Made by a program: the position numbers and the translations under genes
Assembly (NCBI GenBank): GCA_039566865.1
Contig: CM076948.1
Location: 13,899,001-13,963,000, forward strand
Source of the DNA: Aurelia coerulea
Lineage: Eukaryota; Cnidaria; Scyphozoa; Semaeostomeae; Ulmaridae
DNA length: 64,000 nucleotides
Direction: 5' to 3'
In this document: positions 39,439 through 48,583 of the stretch, piece after piece
Position numbering within the stretch: the first letter of the stretch is position 1
Layout: each line of letters starts with the position of its first letter
The notes under the pieces: model-generated
The model's input: the letters and a program-made list of their open reading frames with translations, nothing else
Told to the model about the DNA's origin: nothing
Databases searched by the model: none

Positions 39439-39608
39439 GGTGTGCTGCTGCTTCTTTTGCTCCCAGGGTTTTCAATATGCTTTCTAAAAATGACAAAGAA
39501 CCTTGCATACTGTCCTTTAATGTCAACAGAATTGGCTGTAATGCAGAGGAAGACAATGACTGGGTTCTACAATACTCTCCAAAAACCATGTTGCAAAATC
39601 AGTACTAA
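39439..39608 (+). CDS. Candidate terminal exon of an unidentified gene
   Basis: An acceptor TTTGCATTACAG precedes an open stretch reading CAAASFAPRVFNMLSK, NDKEPCILSFNVNRIG, CNAEEDNDWVLQYSP and TMLQNQY, then TAA at 39606-39608. The composition, with conserved-looking W, C and acidic clusters, resembles a real protein more than the alternative frame, which is a run of leucines. The entry phase is 1, which does not match the candidate exon at 37193 directly, so an exon between them would be needed. Protein identity unknown. It lies within the 18.9-kb TIR element. Confidence 0.3.
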
Positions 39609-40940
39609 AGGAAAAGATGGTTCCTTCTGCAAGAAATTGTTGGTGTGAGTGTTTGGGGGCATTCAGCCATGATGTCCTACAGATAGAGCTGTGTGCTTGG
39701 CAGTAGCAATTCTATTGTTGCATGGGTCCTCTCTGAATCAATCTAAATACTAATTGAAATTGAATCATGCATTTTTTTCGATTCTTGGACTTTATTATGT
39801 AGCGACTGTCATTTTTTCCTGGAAATTGTTCTTATTATGTGCAAAAATAAGGTACTTTATCTACTTTACTTTGAAAATGGGCAATTTAGTAAATCAAGTG
39901 TTGTGAAAGCAGACATCACAGTAGGTTCTTCAAACAGGAAATATAATTTTCTCCTATCTTTGCAAACTGTTACAGAATATTTGCGTACTGTAGGCTATGT
40001 TAGATCAATAAGGTTTCAATTTCTAACAGAACTTTTTCAAGTATGTATAGAACCTAACTGTTTACATCTTGGGCTTGGAAATGCAGCACCAATACAGTAT
40101 GGACCAACATTTTTTTGATTCCACTTATCCCCTCCCCTTTGTGCACCTTTTTGAAAATGATACTCCTATAGGCAAAGACATCTATCAAAATATCATGCTG
40201 ATTAACTTACCCCTCCTTTTAATTTCTTTTAAATTTTCATGATTTGATTGCTCAAAATTTCTTACTTGTTTTAATGATTTTGTACAAGGGTTTCTTAAAT
40301 TTAAGCAACCTGAGAGTTGAGTTTCTCATAAAGAATTTCTTCCAAAAATATGTTTATTATAAAACATGGAAGAGCCTACTAAATTGAATTGCACATTGAG
40401 ATCAACATAAAGAGTGGCACTGTTTTGACCCTGTAAAACAACCCCAACTGTTTTGATATTGTTTTGAGTACGAATTACGAAGAATACTCCCATAATCCCA
40501 TGCATCAGTGTCTCTTAATTTTTTGAAAATTGTCCTCCATTTTCTTATAAGTGGTTGTTCATGCAAATTTAGTGGGTCCTGTTTTCTTCCAGGGTGTTGT
40601 TTAGTATACTTATACTCGTGTTTTAAATAAGAAACTTAGCTTTCATCCACCAGCGTTATTGACTAGGGAAGTGACAGAAGTGTGTGGAAAACCCCTTTAC
40701 AACCCTCCCTCAAAAGTATGTATCGAACTGCTCCTGGGGCTCTGCCATGTCAATTATGGTTTCTTAACTTCTGGTATTAGTTTCCACAGAAACTTGGATT
40801 TCACTATTGATCATTTTATTGTAAAAGAGTTCTTAATGTTCTGGAAGAGGCCACTATAGTTTTTGTAAAACATTGGGTACAAATAATGCTACTTCTAATA
40901 GTACTTAGAATATTAATTGTGTTGAATTTTTGATAGACAA
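39609..40940. other. AT-rich interior of the 18.9-kb element
   Basis: No recognised gene. A frame at about 40624-40859 (FHPPALLTREVTEVCGKPLY, then NPPSK before a GTATGT donor-like site) may be another exon fragment but has no recognisable family. Confidence 0.3.
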
Positions 40941-41093
40941 TTAATACTTACCTCAGGAAAATGGGCTATCAGTGCATCAGCCTCTCTCGCACCACAGGTT
41001 AATCTGACTGCGGAGGAGAGTGCACCAGGCCCTTTTGCCTGAACAGCGGTAGTTTTTGCGGTCGGTGATAGACATGGAATAACGAATTCCGGC
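40941..41093 (-). repeat. 153-bp direct repeat, copy 1, with exon-like content
   Basis: Identical to 41541-41693 except at one visible position (41058 G, 41658 A), exactly 600 bp apart. On the minus strand it reads AVQAKGPGALSSAVRLTCG then AREADALIAHFPE, followed by a perfect donor GTAAGT at 40951-40946. This may be a duplicated exon edge. The protein is not recognised. Confidence 0.75.
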
Positions 41094-41200
41094 TAATGCA
41101 CCTGTCAGGAAGTCCGACTGGACAGCCGAAAAACTAAAAAGGTAACCCAAAAAACAATAAACTCAATAACACAAATATAAGAAGGGACAGGGAGGGTGGG

Positions 41201-41541
41201 AGAATTTCGTCGTAAAGTCTTCATTTCATTTTAGAGAATGAGGTCGGTTGAAATAACTCCAGAGTTTATAGCTCGACAGATAAGACGTGCCGGCCGAGAC
41301 ATCGCAAATTATCCTTGGGCGGTCCGATGAGTCGCCTAGTGATTAATGCAACCTGTTTTGTTGATTTGATGATTCATCCTTCCCAACTAATGAGACAGCT
41401 CTGGCATTTATCCCAGTCAGCGGAACAGTTCCACGCCCCAGCCAAAACACGGACCAAGGAACCAGGATCCAAGCCAAGGACAACCCTGCAAACCTCCCGA
41501 GGACGTATTAACCGGGCTTAAATTGTATTTCAACCCCCATT
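41201..41541 (+). repeat. 341-bp dispersed repeat, copy 1, with short ORF
   Basis: Nearly identical to 53497-53837 (a few differences by eye). At 41238-41330 an ATG opens a 30-residue peptide MRSVEITPEFIARQ, IRRAGRDIANYPWAVR before TGA, preceded by TTCATTTTAG, which resembles a splice acceptor. An overlapping 68-codon frame downstream is identical in the two copies. Function unknown. Confidence 0.85.
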
Positions 41542-41716
41542 TAATACTTACCTCAGGAAAATGGGCTATCAGTGCATCAGCCTCTCTCGCACCACAGGTT
41601 AATCTGACTGCGGAGGAGAGTGCACCAGGCCCTTTTGCCTGAACAGCGGTAGTTTTTACGGTCGGTGATAGACATGGAATAACGAATTCCGGCCACAAGA
41701 GCACGCAGTGCTCCAC
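41541..41716 (-). CDS. 153-bp direct repeat copy 2 with a candidate minus-strand exon
   Basis: Copy 2 of the 153-bp repeat occupies 41541-41693. On the minus strand the frame VEHCVLLWPEFVIPCLSP, TVKTTAVQAKGPGALSS, AVRLTCG, AREADALIAHFPE ends at a canonical donor GTAAGT (41551-41546) in phase 0. The frame extends upstream beyond the repeat, unlike in copy 1. Product unknown; lies in the 18.9-kb element. Confidence 0.3.
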
Positions 41717-43837
41717 CCAATCACCAACCGTAAAAGATTTGGACGAACTTCTCCCTACCTAAGCAGAACTTAAATAAAGCAGATCTGGAACAAAAACGTA
41801 TAAAGCCTACGATAAGGCATTAAAAAGCAAGCCTACGATAAGGCATCATCCAATCATATACAAAAAAGACAGGATGTCAAGGCACGCGCCCGCGTGTATG
41901 ACCCCTAAAAGGTAAACAAAACGAAAAGTGGCGGCCAGGCTTAAGGCCTAACTGTCACCAAAGATGCAGCTGGTGCTTAAGCACCCGGCGGTGCCCAAGC
42001 ACCCGAAAAGGCCTTTCGGCCAAACAGCTGATGCAACGTGCATCCGACACGCCCTGTATTAGGGCACACAGCATTGAAACGATCCTGTATCGTGCACGAC
42101 ATTGACACTGCACAGACGATGACACAAATTAGACTGTGTACAATACAGTAACATGACAACGATAAGCGATTTGCATTGGGCTGATGGCACGGCCATCCGG
42201 GCACACCATTGCATCACATCCACATCACGCGGCTCCTCGACTGCAGCTTAGTTTATACCAGAGCTTCCAACATGACAGTCTTTTTCTTGGTTTCATTGCG
42301 TTCCATTCCTACAAAATAAAAGGTTGTGTGCCGACTAGGCTTACGGCCCAGCCGTCACGAGGCATGCTTTTGGTGCAGTGCACCCGACTGGCCCGATGGC
42401 CCAGCTAAACTGATGCAATTTGCATCCAACACGCCGTGCATAATCGTAAGCAGCTGATATCACTTGGGCATCGGCCCTATCTATGGCAATAGCAACATTG
42501 ATTTAACTCAAGTAGGCAAAACACACTCTACGATATACGATATCGCAGGGCGCAGCACTAACAACAGATTGCTTTCGTTGGCTTTTTACACCTACACCAT
42601 GGCATCTTACGAGCCTGGGCTAAATTTACTAAAGGCTGAAGGCTACCTGACTGCCTTCTCGTGCACGTCCCTCCTAGGCTTTACCATTAACATTGAATAT
42701 ATATGCTGTTTTTCACCAGTTCGATAGGGCAACTCTCGCTAGATTGACAAGCTTACACAAAATGCTTCATAACAATAAGCACAGATATGAGTATGATATG
42801 CTGAGCACGAGATACAAAAGGCAAAGGTACATATAGCCCTCACGATGCCATTTTTCACAAGTCAGTAGCAACAAATTGCACGATACGATTACGAGCCTGC
42901 TAGTGAAAACCTGACCAATTTTGCTTTTGCTTCTGACAACAGAAAACGTAGGCCCTTGCTCACCCCATATTACGAACTAAACCGGGCATTAGGCATTTTA
43001 AGAACGATTATAGCTTAAACTCATCCAAGCAAAACGATAATTTCATATGAGAAAAACCCACAAACAATACTTTGTTAGCCCCAATTTGGACTTATTTATT
43101 GCTGAGGAGTTAGGGTTTTAAACTCAAAATTGCCGGTTCGAAACTTGCAGAAAGCGGAGAAATACGCAATGCAATGAAAGTATGGCGAGTCTATTAAGAT
43201 AAAATCATGTGTACCTTTCGGTTTATGCTCACCGTGTTTATGAACGGGTGAAAATTGTAAGAAAATTGCTGAAAATAATCCTTGCAACCTATTCACAACA
43301 ATGAGAGTTGCAGATGAGCGAAGCTATTATCCTTTGCATGTCGAGGTTTGCCCCCTTTTGTGGACCCGGATTTCAGCCTTAGATCCACTATTTGCTCGCC
43401 TCTGCTCGTCCAGCCATCCACCTGACCTGCACAGGCTGGAAATTATGCTTTCAAATCTGGTTCGTTGGCCAATCTGATATCTTTGAGTTTGTTAATTCTT
43501 GCTTTTCTAATTTGAAGCTATGAGCACATTAAACGGACAACAGTGAAAATACGACAAACATTTGTGTTGGAACCACCTGATTAGAAGTGAATTCTCTCTA
43601 TCTTTTGCCCCCAATTGTATTTACTACTAATAGCAATCCATCACTGAATGAAATATTTTTGCCTGTAAATAATCCGCTTATTAATGGATGTTGAGTAGTT
43701 ATACTTGCTGAGGCAGACAACGAATCTATTCATCGAGCGGTCAGGGCAAATCCCTGCAGATCAAAACAAACATCGAAAATAAAACAACAGCAACAACAAC
43801 GACCAAACAAACAAACAAAACCTTGCGGTTGATGGAA
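41717..43837. other. Interior of the 18.9-kb element with two hairpin-rich direct repeats
   Basis: 41936-42055 and 42333-42445 are diverged copies of a G/C-rich segment (AGGCTTA.GGCC ... GATGCA..nTGCATCC.ACACGCC). Each contains several short inverted repeats: GGTGCTTAAGCACC, GGCCTTTCGGCC, GATGCAACGTGCATC in copy 1 and GGTGCAGTGCACC, GATGCAATTTGCATC in copy 2. No protein recognised. The remainder is AT-rich without features. Confidence 0.5.
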
Positions 43838-44129
43838 AATTTAAAAATTAAACGAGACTTACCCAGTAAGTTGAAGTTTGATTGCAATTCTTCTCTATCA
43901 TCAGCAGGAACGGAGGAATCACATGAGAAGCGGGCGCATGCGCTACAAGTCATTCTTAAACGTGAGGAATTTCAGGATAAGTAAAAAGCTGAAAATGGAG
44001 GAACGAAGGAATCACTGGGTCGGGCCCTCAGAAAGGGAGGGCATGTGATTCCTCCGTTCCTGCTGATGATAGAGAAGAATTGCAATCAAACTTCAACTTA
44101 CTGGGTAAGTCTCGTTTAATTTTTAAATT
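43838..44129. repeat. Inverted repeat pair (87-bp arms) at the DIRS end
   Basis: 43838-43924 and 44043-44129 are essentially perfect reverse complements (landmark TTGAAGTTTGATTGCAATTC). The left arm runs into a diverged version of the DIRS terminal sequence (TTCTTCTCTATCATCAGC ... CATGAGAAGCGGGCGCATGCG). The right arm overlaps the start of the 44-bp DIRS terminus. Such complementary blocks near one end are expected of DIRS-type elements, though the layout here is not textbook. Confidence 0.7.
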
Positions 44130-44201
44130 CTTCTCTATAATCAGCTACGTCACTACGGAATCCCATGAGACTTCAAAGCCCTGTAATTCCGAACCCAAAT
44201 A

Positions 44202-45198
44202 TCAAGTAAATGGGCAAATGAAAAACAGAATTTTCAGTTTCAACAGCAAGTTGATAAAAAGGTATATTGATAATAGGTGTCTAAAATAACGTTCTATATT
44301 ACTCAAAACTGATTGTTCAAAGTTTTTCGAGATAAAAAGGTTATCAGAGAATCTGGCAAAGTACCGTAGTTGCATTTGAGCAACTGGTAGAGTTGAAATT
44401 TCACTCAAAGAGAGGGCAGATGCTTTAGCGACTGTAATCGAGGTAGATCTGCAGCTATGCACTGTAAAAACATTTGTATCTATGCCAGCTAATTCCATGG
44501 TCGATTTCAACCACCGAGATCTTGTACTCGTGATACAGGGTTGTGTGGCTTTACATAGTTTCATATGTGAACCTGTAAAAATACCTGTTCGCTTGATGTA
44601 TTCGGTCAGATGTGAAACGATACACAGGTTTGGTTCAGTAGGAAACGCTTTTTAATTCCAAAGGCTGAATGTGTTTCCCAGGTTTTTATTGGTTGCAAAA
44701 TTGTGATGCGAAACAAGTCTGGGAGACTTTGGATCCCGGAGAGCTCGATGCTGTGGATTCTTTGACAACGTTGACCAGTTAATAAAACAAAAGCGTAGTT
44801 GTCCTGTGTGTTAAGTCCTTGAGACTTAGTTGGGAAGTTGGGTTAAGATGTTTCAGGTATTCTAAAAGTTTTGCAACATCCCATATAGCGGTGTATTTCG
44901 GCAGATCGGGCCTTTTATCAAATACGCCCTTGAGAAACCTACGAATAGTAGGATGTTCACCCATCGGTAAACCATTTGACAAAGTAATTACAGACGAAAG
45001 TGTATTTATGGCACTGTAGCCAAGACCACGGTCAAATAAACTTGTTAAAAATTCAATAGATTGCTCAAGTGTAGGGTTGAAGACCTGCACTGAATTTTGA
45101 GCACAATATGTTTGCCAACGATCAACGCAAGATTTATATTGTTTTCGGGTCCCAGGCCGCCATGATGAAAGCAAAATATGCTGGGCGGAGCTGGACAA
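44202..45198 (-). pseudogene. DIRS tyrosine recombinase, broken
   Basis: 45198-44779 encodes the N-terminal SAM-like domain (SWRPGTRKQYKSCVDRW, ending at KDLTHRTTTLLFY). It continues as TGQRCQRIHSIEL, which holds the first catalytic Arg. After frame breaks, 44564-44202 contains SRWLKSTMELAGID and VFTVHSCRSTSITVAK, which is the HxxR catalytic box. Where the family normally has a Tyr nucleophile (FAKFYD-type), this copy reads FARFSDN, so the Tyr appears to be Ser; this alignment is by eye. The two halves are out of frame, so no active recombinase is expected. Confidence 0.75.
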
Positions 45199-45209
45199 AT
45201 ATGAGGTCC

Positions 45210-47250
45210 CTATTTTTGGTTGATAAGAGATGAACCATGAGCTGAAGGTTGTGGCAGACCTCTGAAGAGCTCGATGGCAGGTGAAGCAATCGACGACTTG
45301 GCTTCAGTGAAATTGGTTTGGATCGCATCAGTTTTGTTGCTGTGGGGTACCATGGTTGTGTAGGCCAATTTAGCGGCACACAAATTCCCACTGCTTGCTC
45401 CAATCGAATCTTTTCGAGCATACTGGTTATCATATTGAAAGGCGGAAAGGCATCACATTGGTAACTCGACCAGTCAAGGGTCTAAGCATATATAGCCCAT
45501 GCATCTATGGCAAAAGCCTCTGGTTCTGGTTTGACCGAGACAAATTTGTCAAATTGTTTATTGAGCCTTGATGCAAATAGGTCAATCGATGGTGTAAAAT
45601 CGATATCAGTCAGACACGATTGCAAAATTTTAGAATTTAATTGCCATTCTGCAGGCGTATTAGCAGAGCGTTTTGACTCGCTATCTGCTTCAAATTTTGT
45701 TTGCCAGGGATATGTGCAATTGGTAGCCATATGTTACGTTCAAGGCACCAAAGCCAAATTTGTTTGCATAAATTGTTACATGCAATTGAACGGCGATACC
45801 CATGTGAGATAGGACAAGTACTGATGTTGTGTTGTCTGACAAATGTTTCATATGTATATCTGTAAGGTCATTTGCATACATTTTCAATACTAGGAAAATA
45901 GCATACAATTCCAACTAATTTATGTGGTTTGTTGCTCGTCAAATGACCATTGCCCTCCGGTGGAGGTATTTTCGCAAGAAGCTCCCCAACCTAGGAGAGA
46001 TGCATCGGTTTCTATTTCCATAGATGCATGATTTCGTGTCGATGACTTAAAAGCCTTGGGCTAGTTCTCAGTCCACCATTTGATTTCTGTTTTAGCATCA
46101 AACGACAAATTAATTTCTTTGTCAAAATTGCCTTTATCTCGTTAAAGCGCCATTGTTTTATCATGGTCGATATGCCTGCAGAAAAGTGGCCCAAACAATG
46201 CCCCTGGAAAAAAGAAACCTTTTTCCCTTAACAACATTCCTGATAGAAAGTGTTTTGCGTTGAGGTATGGCAGAACAAAGAGCTACTGTGCTATCTTTTT
46301 TGTCCTGTGTAGGGCTTACAACCATATCCTTAGAATTGAGAATAAAACCAAGCATTGTTATTTCCTGACTTTGAATAAAATCTTACTAGGTAAACAGCTT
46401 AATTGCCTTTATTACAGTTGCTAGGCATTCATCAAAAGTGTCGCCTTATGTCGTAAAGGTACGCAGTTGCGATGTGTCCTTCTTTGTGAAGGGTAGACAA
46501 AGCCGGTTTCAGAATTTTAGTGAAAGTGCGTGGACAAGAGGAAAGCCCATTTTGTAATGCCGTATATTGCAGTAATTGATCATTGAATTCAAGCCTGAGA
46601 AATTTTCTATCTTCAGGAGCAATATCGACACTATAATAGGAATGTTCAATCTAATGATGCCATAAAATAATTGGGCGTAATCAAGTTAATGATCGTATTC
46701 AATGTGTTCATTTTGAAATGGCTATAAGTCAAATTAAACACTGGTTAAATCACTGGTTAAATTATTTGAGGTTCATTCCGGTGCGTTCCGTCCGGTTTTG
46801 GACGTAAAATAGGCGGAATTATCTGTCCAGCTGCTGCCGACGCTGGTTCCAGAGCCGCTTTTGATAATAAGGTATCCATCTCTTTTTGAAGGATACCAAA
46901 AATCAGCCTGACTAAAGTGTGATTTGTCACGAGCAGGTTGCTCAGGAAGAAAATCACATTCAATCTTTACGCCAGAGACATTTGAAATAACATCTGGGTC
47001 CGTTGTAAGTGACTTCCACTCCGGTAGAAAATTTGATACTCTACCAGCTCTAAAATTTTCACATTCATGTAAAATTAAGGATACTAGGGAAGGTAAATAG
47101 TCAATAAATTCACTTACATTAAACTGTTCCAAATCGATCAAAATGTTTTCCCTCGTTGAGGGAGGTTGGCTGGAGTTTGGAAGCGGTTGTTTCTGTGGTA
47201 CGGTTGCTTCTTCCGAATTGATTCCGGTTGCCCTGCTATAAGAAATTACG
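45210..47250 (-). pseudogene. DIRS reverse transcriptase and RNase H, broken
   Basis: Blocks in order on the minus strand: SNFLPEWKSLTTDPDVIS and VSGVKIECDF (typical DIRS RT entry), ILQKEMDTLLSKAALE, ILRPKPDGTHR, CPRTFTKILKPALSTLH, a motif-C segment reading TAYLYDI, LGFILNSKDMVVS, an RNase H region (ELYAIFLVLKMYANDL, HLSDNTTSVLVLSHMG), SIDLFASRLNKQFDKFVS and LNWPTQPWYP. Motif C is normally YxDD-like with two Asp; the first appears replaced by Tyr (codon at 46453-46455). Several frameshifts separate the blocks. Confidence 0.78.
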
Positions 47251-47344
47251 CCTTGCATTGTTATGCTAGGTGGGGTGTTGGTTTTGAGGTCGCTGTTTGA
47301 AGCGATTTTTGAAATGACCCTTGAAAACCTTCGCAACATTGTTG

Positions 47345-48540
47345 GATTCTTCAGCGTCTTTGAGCTGCTAATTCAAATCATCACCGAAAAGGTACGGACA
47401 GTGACGGAGGAGCAAAATGCTTGATAGTCCGGTTTTAGCAGGGGCTTCATAATAGTGCTTCGTCGAAGCGACGAAATAGTTCCGCTCAGGTGACTCAATA
47501 GTGCAAATGCATCCACTGATTGCGAGACATGTTTGTTAAATTCCTCGCGATTTTGGGAGGAAGAAACCTGTGCAAGAAGAAAGGCTGTAGTTTGCGACAT
47601 AATGAAGGCAACTTTTCGCAAAACTTGTTGCATGTTAGCCAGCCTAAGATCCTCCTGTTTCTTATTATATTAAAGATGTTCCCCCGCACCTGTATTGACC
47701 TTGATAGGATGCAGGGCAGTACAGTTAGCTGGCCTTTTATATTTGTCTAAAATAATTTTGAATTTTTCAGGAGTGAAGGTCTTTCCCCAGCGCTTGTTAA
47801 TTACTTCGGCTAACATGTCATTAACATTAGTGCCGAGGCCGTCAGAGGTTTCAATTGCTTTGGCCAAGTTATCAAGAAATTCAACTCCGATTGGGTCTGA
47901 AGTAGTTGGTAGCCCAGTCTGTTCATTGCTTATATTTGTCTAAAATAATTTTGTGCTAGATTTAAGCAAAAGATCATGGCCATCACCAACAAGTGAATCA
48001 GTATCATCAACAGCATGAATACTGACAGACTGAGGCCCTCATCAACATTATTATCATCGGTAACAGATTGTTTTTCTGGTGGCTCAAATTCATCAGGGTC
48101 TGATAACTGTCACTTTATATTATTCGGGTTTAGTCCGATGGACGATGAGGCAGCAAGCCCGGTGGGCAAATCAGAAAGTCCGGTGGACAAGGGTTCGAGA
48201 CGTCCAGTAGACGATGAGGCAGCAAGCCCGGTGGGCAAATTAGAAATTAGAAAGTCCGGTGGACAAAGGGTTGATACGTCCGGTAGACGATGAGACAGCA
48301 AGCCCGAAGGGCAAATTAGAAAGTCCGGTGGACAAGGGGTGGATACGTCCGGTAGACGGATACGTTCCGGTGGAAACGTGTTCATCTGGCCGGTGGCCCT
48401 TTGGCACAGGATCCGAAGACAGTTGTTGTAGAGGAGCCGCCATGTTACCCATACTGGTATTTATGTCTAATAGAGTTTCGTTAAGAGTTAACTGAGGGCA
48501 ATGGAAGGCGTGCTTTCTAATGGAGGTTCCTGCCGCTCCG
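47345..48540 (-). pseudogene. DIRS gag-like protein with an internal 23-residue tandem repeat
   Basis: Reads from about 48540: LEDGTERQEPPLES, LNETLLDINTSMGNMAA, then three to four copies of a unit like SSSTGRINPLSTGLSNLPTG (48355-48144 in DNA, about 69-75 bp per unit). Next come PDEFEPPEKQSVTDD, LAKAIETSDGLGTN, VINKRWGKTFTPEKF, KYKRPANCTALHP, NLQQVLRKVAFIMSQTTAFL and a block near PYLFGDDLN before SNNVAKVFKGHFKNRF. This order matches gag-like proteins that precede RT in DIRS elements. In-frame stops and shifts are present. Confidence 0.65.
48144..48355 (-). repeat. Coding tandem repeat, about 70-bp unit, 3 copies
   Basis: Units start at GATGAGGCAGCAAGCCCGG-type sequence near 48143, 48212 and 48288 and include CCGGTGGACAAG and CGTCCGGTAGAC. 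On the minus strand they encode the Ser/Thr/Gly/Leu-rich repeat of the gag-like protein. One unit carries a small internal duplication (AAATTAGAAATTAGAAAG). Confidence 0.85.
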
Positions 48541-48583
48541 TTCCATCCTCAAGTATGTATAGTTTTATACTCTGACTCAGACA

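Noticed and set aside
41318..41340. Hammerhead motif in the 341-bp repeat (CCGATGAG)
   Set aside because: The core is imperfect and no downstream GAAAC or pairing stem is present.
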